Position numbers and translations under genes: made by a program. From NCBI RefSeq assembly GCF_008973465.1, contig NZ_WBXN01000004.1:4876501-4940500 (forward strand): a stretch of 64,000 nucleotides of DNA, written 5' to 3'. Numbering within the stretch: the first letter of the stretch is position 1; each line of letters opens with the position of its first letter. The stretch is from Streptomyces sp. SS1-1. Its GTDB lineage: Bacteria > Actinomycetota > Actinomycetes > Streptomycetales > Streptomycetaceae. Under the pieces are notes generated by a model. The model saw only the letters and a program-made list of their open reading frames with translations. It did not search any database and was not told where the DNA came from. Of this stretch, positions 44,748-53,662 are shown piece after piece.

Positions 44748-45389
44748 ATGACGGAAGGGCTCAGGGAGCGCAAGAAGCGCGAGACGCGGCAGCGGATCTC
44801 CGACATCGCCACCGGGCTGTTCCTGGAGCACGGCTTCGTGACCGTGACCGTCGCCGAGGTCGCGGAGGCCGCCGACGTCTCGGTGAACACCGTCTACAAC
44901 TACTTCCCGGCCAAGGAGGACCTGTTCTTCGACCGCTCCGCCGGGGTCGTCGACCAGCTGTCCCGCTGGGTGCGCGGCCGGCCGCGGGGGGAGTCGGCCG
45001 CCCGCGCCGTGCTGCGGGAGCTGCGCGCCGAGATCGAGGCGGTCTCGCCCCGCCTCGGGCTCATGGAGGGCTACGACCGCTTCATGCGCTGCATCCAGGA
45101 CGCGCCGCCGCTGCGCTCGCGGCTCTGGAGCCTCCGGCAGGAGATCCACGACGACCTGGAGACGACCCTGCGCGAGGAGGCCGGCGCCGCCCCCGGCGAT
45201 CCGCTGCCGGGGCTGATCGCGGGTCAGCTCGCCTGGATCCACCAGAGCGTCTTCGAGGCCGTCGGCCGGGAGATGGTCAAGGGGCGCAAACCGGGCGAAG
45301 TGTCCCGTGAGGCGCTGGCGCTTCTCGACGACATCGAGGAGCTGTTGAGCGAGAAGGTGCTCAACTACGCCGTCCGGGGCGCGCAATGA
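44748..45389 (+). CDS. TetR-family transcriptional regulator
   Basis: A 213-residue regulator. The N-terminal helix-turn-helix (ETRQRISDIATGLFLEHG, VAEVAEAADVSVNTVYNYFP) binds DNA, and the rest is a helical ligand-binding domain. It is divergent from the ABC exporter genes 43128-44668, so drug-induced derepression of them is the likely role. ATG 44748 has only a weak upstream GAGG. Confidence 0.92.
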   Translation: MTEGLRERKKRETRQRISDIATGLFLEHGFVTVTVAEVAEAADVSVNTVYNYFPAKEDLFFDRSAGVVDQLSRWVRGRPRGESAARAVLRELRAEIEAVSPRLGLMEGYDRFMRCIQDAPPLRSRLWSLRQEIHDDLETTLREEAGAAPGDPLPGLIAGQLAWIHQSVFEAVGREMVKGRKPGEVSREALALLDDIEELLSEKVLNYAVRGAQ

Positions 45390-45525
45390 GCCGTGCCGGT
45401 GTGATGTCCGTCAGATGAGACGTGACTCGCGTTACTAACCGGTCACACAGTGCCCCGCTGCCGCTAAGGTCCGCCGAAGAGCAACCTCAACAGGGTGTAA
45501 GGCGTTTCTAAGGGGAGTCGCAACA

Positions 45526-46374
45526 GTGGCACGGAAGCTTGCCGTCATCGGCGCCGGCTTGATGGGTTCCGGGATCGCCCAGGTCTCCGCGCAGGCGGGC
45601 TGGGACGTCGTCCTGCGGGACGTCACGGACGAGGCGCTCAAGCGCGGTACCGACGGCATCAAGGCCTCGTACGACAAGTTCGTGAGCAAGGGCAGGATGG
45701 AGGCGCACGACGCCGACGCCGCCCTGGCCCGGATCACCGCGACCACCGATCTGGACGCCGCCGCCGACGCGGACGTCGTCGTCGAGGCGGTCTTCGAGAA
45801 GCTGGAGGTCAAGCACGAGATCTTCCGGGCCCTCGACAAGATCGTCCGCCCGGACGCCGTGCTCGCCTCCAACACCTCCGCCATCCCCATCACCAAGATC
45901 GCGGCGGCCACCGAGCACCCCGAGCGGGTCGTCGGCGTGCACTTCTTCTCGCCGGTGCCGATGATGCAGCTCGTCGAGCTGGTGCGCGGCTACAAGACCA
46001 GCGACGAAACCCTCGCCACCGCCCGTGAGTTCGCCGAGTCCGTCGGCAAGACCTGCATCGTCGTCAACCGCGACGTCGCCGGCTTCGTCACCACCCGGCT
46101 GATCTCCGCGCTCGTCGTCGAGGCGACCAAGCTGTACGAGTCGGGCGTCGCCACCGCCGAGGACATCGACCTCGCCTGCAAGCTGGGCTTCGGCCACGCC
46201 ATGGGCCCCCTCGCCACGGCCGACCTGACCGGCGTCGACATCCTGCTGCACGCCACCTCGAACATCTACACCGAGTCCCAGGACGAGAAGTTCGCGCCGC
46301 CGGAGCTGATGCGCCGGATGGTGGACGCGGGTGACATCGGCCGCAAGAGCGGGCAAGGCTTTTACAGCTACTGA
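45526..46374 (+). CDS. 3-hydroxybutyryl-CoA dehydrogenase
   Basis: A 282-residue NAD(P)-dependent enzyme of the HAD/BDH family. LAVIGAGLMGSGIAQVSA is the dinucleotide-binding fold, and GVHFFSPVPMMQLVELV carries the catalytic histidine, with VNRDVAGFVTTRLI and the C-terminal dimer domain after it. It interconverts acetoacetyl-CoA and 3-hydroxybutyryl-CoA and may feed the ethylmalonyl-CoA pathway. GTG 45526 follows AAGGGGAG. Confidence 0.94.
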   Translation: MARKLAVIGAGLMGSGIAQVSAQAGWDVVLRDVTDEALKRGTDGIKASYDKFVSKGRMEAHDADAALARITATTDLDAAADADVVVEAVFEKLEVKHEIFRALDKIVRPDAVLASNTSAIPITKIAAATEHPERVVGVHFFSPVPMMQLVELVRGYKTSDETLATAREFAESVGKTCIVVNRDVAGFVTTRLISALVVEATKLYESGVATAEDIDLACKLGFGHAMGPLATADLTGVDILLHATSNIYTESQDEKFAPPELMRRMVDAGDIGRKSGQGFYSY

Positions 46375-46581
46375 GGTTTCGTACACCACCGCACAGCCCC
46401 CGCACGAGTCACGCGATGGGGTGAATTCGGTATCGGTTCGCTCACAGGCGGCAACCTCTGGCCGCTGAACGCAGTCAGAGGTTGCATCACCGGCCACTGC
46501 GAAGACTCGTAGCAAAGACAGACCCACGCACCTACGCAGACCACACACCGCGGAGCACGAACGCACGCTTAGGGGAGCGCT

Positions 46582-46905
46582 ATGCACATCAGGGGCGACC
46601 ACGCCGAACTGGTCGTCGGGGGCCGCCTCGACGTCCGCAGCGCGGCGGACGCCCGTACGGTCCTGCACTCGGCCGTCGACGACGGAGTCGGCGATCTGGT
46701 GCTCGACCTGTCCGAGCTGGACTCCTGGGACGCCACCGGACTCGGGGTGATCATGGGGGCCCACCGGCGGGCCGGCCGCTGCGGCCGGCGCCTGGTGCTG
46801 CGCGGCGTGCCGCTGCAGATGCAGCGTCTGCTGGTGGCCACCCGGCTGCACCGCATCCTGGCGATCGAGGGCGGCATCGGGGTGGAGTCCCTGCCCCGCG
46901 TGTGA
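46582..46905 (+). CDS. STAS-domain anti-sigma factor antagonist-like protein
   Basis: A 107-residue STAS domain. LVLDLSELDSWDATGLGVIMGAHRRA (in parts: LDLSELDSWDATGLGV) places Thr where antagonists of the SpoIIAA/RsbV type carry the phosphorylated Ser/Thr. ATG follows GGGGAG. No anti-sigma kinase is adjacent. The next gene is a membrane P-loop protein. Confidence 0.85.
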   Translation: MHIRGDHAELVVGGRLDVRSAADARTVLHSAVDDGVGDLVLDLSELDSWDATGLGVIMGAHRRAGRCGRRLVLRGVPLQMQRLLVATRLHRILAIEGGIGVESLPRV

Positions 46906-47168
46906 CACCCCGGCACGGGTGGGGCGCGACAGTCGGGCGTTCCGTCTGCGAACGGCGCACCGCGCACAATCCTCACGAGACTGTGATGTCTCGGACGGCG
47001 CGGTACCCCGGGCTGTCGTAGATACTGTGCCAAGGTTTAGGGTTCGGCTGCCCGCTGGCTCGACGTTTCCCTTCGAGCGGGCCCGGACCAGAAGCGACAG
47101 CGCGGTGTGCAGCAAGGCCGGGAGGGGCTTGGCATACGCACACGACGCTTTTGGGGGGCTAGGAACCT

Positions 47169-49712
47169 ATGGACCCGAACACCCGGGGACCCGAGGGGTA
47201 CGGCCATGACGCGGACGAGCAGTCGTCGCGTCCGCGCCCGCCCAGGGATCCCCTCACACCCGACTTCGGACAGCACGCGCCGACACTCGCCCGTACCGTC
47301 CAGCTCGTCTCGGGCGACCTCCTGCTCACCGTCAACCCGGTCGACGGCAGCGAGATAGAACCCTGCCCGCCCGCCGAGCGGCCGTCCCGCCCCGAGAAGC
47401 TCTCCACGGCCGACCGCGCCGAGGCCGACCGGGCCGCGAAGCCGCCCGTGCCGCCCGGGCCGACGCGCCCCGCCCCGCCCCTGCTGGCCCGTCAGGACGA
47501 CCGTGAGCAACTGGTCCGGCTGCTCGCGCGCGGCCGCTCCGTGCGCCTGGTCGGCCCCCGCGGCGCCGGCCGCACCAGCCTCCTCGACCTCGTCGCCGAC
47601 GACTGCGCGGACCTCGCGCCCGACGGCGTGGTCCGGCTCACCGGCTTCCACCGCACCCCGGACGACCTTCTGCGGGACCTCTTCCGCGCGGTGTACGACG
47701 CCCCGCTGCACCGTCCGGAACAGGACGAACTGCTCGCGTGCGTACGGGACATCGGAGCGGTCGTCGTCCTGGACGACATCGAGTTCGGCGGCACCGCCCT
47801 CGACGAGCTCCTCGACGCCACCCCCGAGTGCGCCTTCCTGCTCGGCGCCACCCCCGACGTGCCCGCCCCGTCCGCCGAGTCCGACGTCGAGGAGGTCGTC
47901 CTCGGCGGCCTCGACCGCGCCGCCTCCATGGAACTGCTGGAGCACGTCGTCGGCCGCGACCTCACCGAGGACGAGCGGAACTGGGCGGGCGACCTCTGGT
48001 TCGAGTCGGAGGGCCTGCCGCTGCGGTTCGTCCAGGCGGGTGCCCTGTTGCGGCAGCGCGACCGGCTGCGGGCCGAGGCCGAGGCGGTCGACGAGTACGG
48101 CGTCTTCGAGGACGCCCCGCCCGCCGACGCCGTCGAGACGGAGAACGTCCGCGACCGCGACGAGGTACCGCTGCCGTCCCTCGGGGAGGCGGCCGCACCG
48201 GCCCGGCTGCTCGCCTCACGGCTCAGCCCCTCCGCCCGCGCCGCCCTGCGGTTCGCCGTCGCCCTCGGCGGCGAGATGCCGCACCAGGCGCATCTGCCCG
48301 CCCTCGTCGGCGACACCCACGCGGACGCCGCCCTCGGCGAACTGACCGACTGCGGACTCGTCTCGCCGATCGGCGCCCGCTACCGGCTCGCCGCCGGCGT
48401 GCAGATCCAGCTGGAGGCCGCCGGCTACGCCGACGACGTCGAGGAGACCGCCCTCAGCGCCGCCCAGCACTACACCTGGTGGGCCGGGCACCCCTCGGTC
48501 ACCCCCGAGCGCGTCAGCGCCGAGGCGGACGCCCTGCTCGCCGCGCTCGGTGTGCTCGTGGCCTCCCCGGCCCCGGCCGGCGGCTCCTCCGGCACCGACG
48601 AGGACGAGACCGACCCCGCCGTCCAGCTGGCCCGCGCCGCGGCGCCCGCGTTCGCGGCCGGGCTGCACTGGAGCGCCTGGGAGCGCGCGCTGCGCGCGGG
48701 CGCCGAGGCGGCCCGGGCGGCCGGTGACGTCACGGAACAGGCCTACTTCCACCACGAGTTGGGCGTCCTCGCCCTGTGCGACGGCCGCCTGGACCGGGCC
48801 CGCACCGAGCTGGAGACCGCGATCGGCCTGCGCGGCGCCCTCGCCGACAAGCGCGGCACTGTGGCGGGCCGCAGGGCACTCGCCCTGGTCGCCGACCGCA
48901 CCGGCACCGCGCCGGGACTCGCCGCCCTCACCGCCACGGCGGGCGAGGAGGTGCCGGACGCCCGGTACGAGGAGTCCCAGTCGCCGCCCGGGGGAGTGCC
49001 GGCCCCCTTCCCGCCCGTCGTCGACACCTCGACGCTGGTCACCCACCGCTCGTTCGCGCCCGCGGACCCGGTGCCCACCCACAAGGGCCGGGGCGGTGTC
49101 CGCAGCTTCGCCAAGCGCAACCTCGTCGCGGCCGGCGCGGGCGCGCTCCTGGTGGCCGTGCTCGGCACGGTCGTGACGCTCGGCGCCACCTCCGACGGTG
49201 ACCCCGAGGGCCCGTCCACGCGGGTCGGCGTCAACCCGTCCGCGAGCCAGGGCCCCGGCGACGACAGCCTCGGCGCCGACGAGGCGGCGGGCACGGACGG
49301 CAAGGACTCCGGCGACACCGGTCCGGCGACCAGCCGGCCGACGGACCCCGGTCCCGACGGCACGCTCGGCACCTCGGACGATCCGACGCCGACCACCTCG
49401 GGGAAGCCGTCGGACGAGCCGAGCGGCACGCACAAGCCGGGTGGCGGCGACTCCGACGCGACGACGAAGCCGCCGTCGAACACGAAGCCGCCGTCCTCGA
49501 CGAAGCCGCCGACGACCAAGCCCCCGACGTCCACGAAGCCGCCGACCTCGGAACCGCCCACCAGCGAGACCCCGACGACCGAGCCGCCCACCAGCGAGCC
49601 GCCGCCGTCCGAGCCGCAGTCCTCGGACTCGGCGAGCGGACCGGCGTCCAGCGCGCCCGCGAGCGGTACGGCGAGCGCCTCGCAGAGCGACGGCACGGAC
49701 ACCGTCATCTGA
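47169..49712 (+). CDS. Large membrane-anchored P-loop (STAND-like) protein with KPPT-rich tail
   Basis: An 847-residue protein. Residues 1 to 105 are polar. A P-loop ATPase domain (about 110 to 290) has Walker A VGPRGAGRTS near 128 to 137 and a Walker B-like VVVLDDIEF near 197. Next come a winged-helix-like region and a helical, TPR-like part (about 340 to 610, including AYFHHELGVLALCDGRLDRA, in parts HHELGVLALCDGRLD). A single membrane helix (about 656 to 676) follows, then an outer tail of repeated KPPT/EPPTS units (about 755 to 825). The architecture suggests a cytoplasmic signalling NTPase anchored to the wall side by a Pro/Thr-rich stalk. The function is unknown. Confidence 0.8.
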   Translation: MDPNTRGPEGYGHDADEQSSRPRPPRDPLTPDFGQHAPTLARTVQLVSGDLLLTVNPVDGSEIEPCPPAERPSRPEKLSTADRAEADRAAKPPVPPGPTRPAPPLLARQDDREQLVRLLARGRSVRLVGPRGAGRTSLLDLVADDCADLAPDGVVRLTGFHRTPDDLLRDLFRAVYDAPLHRPEQDELLACVRDIGAVVVLDDIEFGGTALDELLDATPECAFLLGATPDVPAPSAESDVEEVVLGGLDRAASMELLEHVVGRDLTEDERNWAGDLWFESEGLPLRFVQAGALLRQRDRLRAEAEAVDEYGVFEDAPPADAVETENVRDRDEVPLPSLGEAAAPARLLASRLSPSARAALRFAVALGGEMPHQAHLPALVGDTHADAALGELTDCGLVSPIGARYRLAAGVQIQLEAAGYADDVEETALSAAQHYTWWAGHPSVTPERVSAEADALLAALGVLVASPAPAGGSSGTDEDETDPAVQLARAAAPAFAAGLHWSAWERALRAGAEAARAAGDVTEQAYFHHELGVLALCDGRLDRARTELETAIGLRGALADKRGTVAGRRALALVADRTGTAPGLAALTATAGEEVPDARYEESQSPPGGVPAPFPPVVDTSTLVTHRSFAPADPVPTHKGRGGVRSFAKRNLVAAGAGALLVAVLGTVVTLGATSDGDPEGPSTRVGVNPSASQGPGDDSLGADEAAGTDGKDSGDTGPATSRPTDPGPDGTLGTSDDPTPTTSGKPSDEPSGTHKPGGGDSDATTKPPSNTKPPSSTKPPTTKPPTSTKPPTSEPPTSETPTTEPPTSEPPPSEPQSSDSASGPASSAPASGTASASQSDGTDTVI

Positions 49713-49728
49713 CGGCCCGATCACGACC

Positions 49729-49763
49729 AAAGGGCCGGTTCCGCCAAGCGGAACCGGCCCTTT
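49729..49763. terminator. Bidirectional terminator between the P-loop gene and nucS
   Basis: A perfect 15-bp stem (49729-49743 with 49749-49763), extended by one C-G pair, with A and T runs on both sides. It lies between convergent genes. Confidence 0.88.
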
Positions 49764-49780
49764 TGCCGTCGCGTGGTGCG

Positions 49781-50452
49781 TCAGAACAGCCGGAGCTTGT
49801 CGTCCTCGATGCCCCGCAGCGCGTCGTAGTCCAGCACCTGGCAGCCGATCCCGCGGTCCGTCGCGAGGACCCGGGCCTGCGGCTTGATCTCCTGGGCGGC
49901 GAAGACGCCGCGCACCGGGGCGAGATGGGGATCGCGGTTCAGCAGCTCCAGATAGCGGGTCAGCTGCTCCACGCCGTCGATCTCACCGCGCCGCTTGATC
50001 TCGACCGCGACCGTCTGCCCCTCGGCGTCCCGGCACAGGATGTCCACCGGGCCGATGGCCGTCATGTACTCGCGCCGGATCAGCGTGTAGCCCTCGCCGA
50101 GCGTCTCGATGCGGTCCGCGAGCAGTTCCTGGAGGTGCGCCTCCACGCCGTCCTTGATCAGGCCGGGGTCCACGCCCAGTTCGTGCGAGGAGTCGTGGAG
50201 GATCTCCTCCATCGTGATGATCAGCTTCTCGCCCGCTTTGTTGACGACCGTCCAGACGTCCTTCTGCTCGCCGTCGCCCTCCTTCAGCGTGCAGGGCGGC
50301 GACATCCAGTTCAGGGGTTTGTAGGCCCGGTCGTCCGCGTGGATCGAGACGCTGCCGTCCGCCTTGACCAGGATCAGACGGGGGGCCGAGGGCAGGTGGG
50401 CGGTGAGCCGGCCCGCGTAGTCCACGGAGCATCGGGCAATGACGAGACGCAT
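49781..50452 (-). CDS. nucS: Mismatch endonuclease NucS/EndoMS
   Basis: A 223-residue endonuclease that cuts mismatched double-stranded DNA and replaces MutS/MutL repair in actinobacteria. The N-terminal DNA-binding domain has YKPLNWMSPPC. The nuclease domain carries VDILCRD and AVEIKRRG with the catalytic Asp, Glu and Lys. The last residues, DDKLRLF, match the motif that binds the sliding clamp. ATG 50452 is the first conserved start. Confidence 0.95.
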   Translation of the reverse strand: MRLVIARCSVDYAGRLTAHLPSAPRLILVKADGSVSIHADDRAYKPLNWMSPPCTLKEGDGEQKDVWTVVNKAGEKLIITMEEILHDSSHELGVDPGLIKDGVEAHLQELLADRIETLGEGYTLIRREYMTAIGPVDILCRDAEGQTVAVEIKRRGEIDGVEQLTRYLELLNRDPHLAPVRGVFAAQEIKPQARVLATDRGIGCQVLDYDALRGIEDDKLRLF

Positions 50453-50718
50453 GGTCCGCAACGCTACTCGACGGGCCAGGGTCGACGCGATCCGCCCTGG
50501 GAGAGTCCGTTAGACCCCGGACTGCCCCTGTTCGTTTCTGGCCGATTGTGAGCCTAAAGGGACTGGCTCATGTACGCATTCTCCTGGTGCCGTCACGGTC
50601 TGTTGCCTACCGTATTAAACGGGAGGTCGCGGGGTGTGTACACAGCGTGTCCGGTCGCGCGGACTCCCTCATCTGTCCGGCAACCCCTGCCACCGGCGGG
50701 GGTGCGAGAGGAGAACCC

Positions 50719-51111
50719 ATGTCGCTCGACGTCTCACCGGCCCTACTCGAGAAGGCCGAGCGAGGCGAGGTCGACGAAGCCGAATTCGTCGACTGCGTCC
50801 GGACCTCCCTGCCCTATGCATGGGAGATGATCAGCTCCCTGGTGGCTCAGCTGAAGGTCGACGGCGGTCAGTTCGCCGACAACCAGACGCCCCCGCCGGA
50901 CGAGCAGGCACGGGGACAGTTGCTGCGTGCCCTTGCGAGCGACGCGATACGCGGCGCCCTGCAGCGGCACTTCGGGGTGCGGCTGGCCTTCCAGAACTGC
51001 CACCGGGTGGCGGTGTTCCCGGTCGACTCCTCGGTCGACGAGTCATTGGCCCGCTTCACCTCGGTCCGCAGTCAGGTGCTCAACCAGTCCCCGGAGTTCA
51101 GGGACTGCTGA
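50719..51111 (+). CDS. SCO5389-family protein
   Basis: A 130-residue soluble protein: helical N-terminal half (SPALLEKAERGEVDEAEFVDCVRTSLPYAW, in parts VDEAEFVDCVRTSLPYAW) and a C-terminal strand/helix part (LAFQNCHRVAVFPVDSSVDE). ATG 50719 follows GAGAGGAGAACC. The name comes from recall of the Streptomyces family at this locus. No function is known. Confidence 0.8.
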   Translation: MSLDVSPALLEKAERGEVDEAEFVDCVRTSLPYAWEMISSLVAQLKVDGGQFADNQTPPPDEQARGQLLRALASDAIRGALQRHFGVRLAFQNCHRVAVFPVDSSVDESLARFTSVRSQVLNQSPEFRDC

Positions 51112-51202
51112 CGCGAGCCGCTCGCTTGCCGCTCCGTACGCGGGAGGTGCATCAGTACCGGGGCGGCAAGCCCACCGGCGGGGAACCTCCCGCGCGCGCG
51201 AT

Positions 51203-52231
51203 TCAGCCGAGCTGCGGGAGGACTTCGGCGCCCAGCCGCCGTACGTTCTCCTCGGTGGCCGCCAGGTCGCCCGAGCCCTCGACCAGCAGGGCGAAACGGG
51301 AGATCCCGGTGCGCTCGCTGGTCGCCGCGAGCCGGTCGGCGGCGAGACGCGGGGTGCCCACCGGGTGCAGCCCGCAGAGCAGTTCGGTGTAGGCGAGCGG
51401 GTCGCGCATGGCCCGCGCGCGGCCGTCCACCGTCACATGGGCCTCCAGACCCTGCCGAAGCCACCCGGGCATCGCCTTCGTGAGCGTCTCCACGGCGTCC
51501 GTGCGCCGGTCGGCGATCTGGCACACCCCGGCGGAGACATGGGCGGCCGCGCGGATCTCGTCCTCGCCGCGCCCGGCCGCGCGCGCCTGCTCCCGCCACA
51601 GGGCGACCATCTCGGCCTTCTCCTCGTCGCCCACGTGCATGCCGAGCAGCATCGGCAGCCCGCGCTCGGCCGCGAGGCGCACACTGCGCGGCGAGGTGCA
51701 CGCGACGACCACCTCGGGGCCCTCCGTCTCGGTCAGGCACTCCGAGGGGCGGGGCACCACCGGCACCTCGCGGAAGCCGAACCGCTCGCCCGAGGCCCCG
51801 ACCGCCGGCTCGCGCAGCCAGCGCAGCAGCAGATCGAGTGATTCCGGGAAGCCCTCCTCGTAGGCGGCCAGACCCGAGCCGAACACCTCCAGGTCGACCC
51901 AGGGCCCGCCGCGCCCGACGCCCAGCGAGAACCGCCCGCCGGAGGTGATGTGCAGCAGGGCGGCCTGCTCGCCCAGGGCCACCGGGTGCGCGGTCGGCAG
52001 CACGCTGACCGCCGTGCCCACGCGCAGCCGGCGGGTGCGGCCGAGCAGCAGGGCGGCCAGGGTGACCGCGGACGGACAGGTGCCGTACGGCACGAAGTGG
52101 TGCTCGGCGAGCCAGACCGAGTCGAGGCCCGCCTCCTCGGCGACCTCCGCGGAGCGGACCGCCCGGTGCAGCGCCTCCCCGTCGCCCTGGCCCGGGAACC
52201 GGGCCGCCAACACGAAACTACCTACGCGCAT
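51203..52231 (-). CDS. LLM-class flavin- or F420-dependent oxidoreductase
   Basis: A 342-residue bacterial luciferase-like TIM barrel. EEAGLDSVWLAEHHF, TAVSVLPTAHPVALGEQ and FSLGVGRGG match the class. Such enzymes use reduced FMN or F420 on diverse substrates, so the reaction cannot be named. It is divergent from the small zinc protein gene. Confidence 0.9.
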   Translation of the reverse strand: MRVGSFVLAARFPGQGDGEALHRAVRSAEVAEEAGLDSVWLAEHHFVPYGTCPSAVTLAALLLGRTRRLRVGTAVSVLPTAHPVALGEQAALLHITSGGRFSLGVGRGGPWVDLEVFGSGLAAYEEGFPESLDLLLRWLREPAVGASGERFGFREVPVVPRPSECLTETEGPEVVVACTSPRSVRLAAERGLPMLLGMHVGDEEKAEMVALWREQARAAGRGEDEIRAAAHVSAGVCQIADRRTDAVETLTKAMPGWLRQGLEAHVTVDGRARAMRDPLAYTELLCGLHPVGTPRLAADRLAATSERTGISRFALLVEGSGDLAATEENVRRLGAEVLPQLG

Positions 52232-52453
52232 CGCTGTTTTCCTGCTTCCTTGGCTCCGACGCGGAGCTCCCCCAGCGGGCATAACCGTCTGACACGTGCC
52301 GAGGACACGGCCTGGCGGGGGGATTTGCGGATTGTCTGCAGAATCACGGGTCCGCGTGGGGGACTTGTGGGGGTTGGTTCCGTACGGATACCCCCGTCCG
52401 TGCCGCGTAGGCTGGAGACGGCCCCCGTCCTGTATAGCTCCGTGAGGTGTCCC

Positions 52454-52786
52454 GTGTCCCCGCGTCGCAACCGATCCAAGGGCGCCGGTCCGTCCGGCCG
52501 CGGTGCCGGGGAGGACCGCTCCGGCCGCTACGGCGGCTGGCAGTCCTCGGAGACCTGGCAGGGCGAGGACTGGAACGTACGGCACGTGGCGGGCGCCAGC
52601 GCGCAGGGCAAGACGTACCGCTGCCCGGGCTGCGACCAGATGATCCCGGACGGCGTCCCGCACGTCGTCGCCTGGCCGGACCACGCGGGCGTCGACGACC
52701 GCCGGCACTGGCACAAGGCGTGCTGGAACGCGAAGGACCGCCGCACCACGCGGGTGCAGCGGTCCCGTAACGCGCCGAGGTTCTGA
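52454..52786 (+). CDS. Small zinc-ribbon-like protein
   Basis: A 110-residue basic protein with a GTG start. A Ser/Arg/Gly-rich N-terminus precedes YRCPGCDQMIPDGVPH and RRHWHKACW, a CxxC plus HxxxC set that could bind zinc. From memory it is often labelled ATP/GTP-binding protein in Streptomyces, but I see no nucleotide-binding motif. The function is unknown, and nucleic-acid binding is the reasonable guess. Confidence 0.75.
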   Translation: MSPRRNRSKGAGPSGRGAGEDRSGRYGGWQSSETWQGEDWNVRHVAGASAQGKTYRCPGCDQMIPDGVPHVVAWPDHAGVDDRRHWHKACWNAKDRRTTRVQRSRNAPRF

Positions 52787-52789
52787 GCG

Positions 52790-53662
52790 CTACACGTCGC
52801 GCCGCTCCAGGAGCGCCCAGGCGCCCGCGAACGCGGCGGCCGTCACCCCGAGCATGATCCACAGCGGGTCCCAGCCGTGCGGGCCGGACTCCGACAGGGA
52901 CTGCGCGTAGAAGACGCTCAGCTGGTTGGGGATGGAGTACTCGAACAGCGCCTGCTGCAGGTCCTGCAGGCTCTCCGAGAACATGAACAGGGCGATCACC
53001 AGCGGCGCCAGCAGCAGGCCGATCATGATCGTGATCGCGCCCGCCGAGTGCCGGATGACCGAGCCGACGACGAGCGAGAGCAGCCCGAGCAGCGCGATGT
53101 AGAGCGAGATGCCGACCGTGCCCTTCAGCCACTCCTCGGTGGACGGCTCGCGGGCGCCGTCGAGCATGGCCACGTCCGCGAGGGCGACCAGCAGGGCCGA
53201 CACCAGCGTCACCGTGAAGGCCACCGCGAAGAACACGATCGCCTTGGCCGCCAGCACCCGGCCGCGGGTCGGGCAGGCCGTCATCGTGGTGCGGATCATG
53301 CCGGTGCCGTACTCCGACGCGGTCGTCAGCACGCCCAGCGTGATCACGCAGATCGTGCCGAGCAGCAGCCCGAAGAAGCCGAACGACAGGGGGCTCTCGC
53401 CCGCCAGGCTCTCCTCCGCGGCGTTGGCGGCGATCAGCGCGGCGACCGCCAGGCCGATGCCGACCACGAGCACGACGAACACCCCGAGCGTCCACATCGT
53501 GGAGCGCACCGAGCGGATCTTCGTCCACTCCGAGGCGAGCGCGTGCCCGAGGTGCGTGCGCACCACCGGGATCGGCGAGGTGTACGTGGGGTACGGCTGA
53601 CCGGGAGCCGCCTGCCAGGTCGGTGCGGCGGTCTGCGGCATCGGGGGCTGGGGCGTGCTCAT
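52790..53662 (-). CDS. ABC transporter permease, copy A
   Basis: A 290-residue ABC-2-type permease. A proline-rich cytoplasmic N-terminus (about 50 residues) precedes LASEWTKIRSVRSTMWTL, the family signature, then six membrane helices and EYGTGMIRTTMTACPTRGRVLAAK. Its ATG overlaps the ATPase stop by four bases. It is paralogous to 55061-55831, which has EWTKIRSVASTVWTL and EYSTGMIRVSLAAVPRRG. Confidence 0.9.
   Translation of the reverse strand: MSTPQPPMPQTAAPTWQAAPGQPYPTYTSPIPVVRTHLGHALASEWTKIRSVRSTMWTLGVFVVLVVGIGLAVAALIAANAAEESLAGESPLSFGFFGLLLGTICVITLGVLTTASEYGTGMIRTTMTACPTRGRVLAAKAIVFFAVAFTVTLVSALLVALADVAMLDGAREPSTEEWLKGTVGISLYIALLGLLSLVVGSVIRHSAGAITIMIGLLLAPLVIALFMFSESLQDLQQALFEYSIPNQLSVFYAQSLSESGPHGWDPLWIMLGVTAAAFAGAWALLERRDV

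Noticed and set aside
43128..45386. A 752-codon minus-strand frame joining the permease with sequence opposite the ABC ATPase and TetR genes
   Set aside because: Only the permease part (43128-43877) has family motifs and a start. The rest is antisense to two well-supported genes.
49461..49640. Short KPPT-coding repeats considered as a minisatellite or mobile repeat
   Set aside because: The units vary, keep the reading frame and encode a plausible Pro/Thr stalk after a membrane helix. Protein-level repetition explains them.
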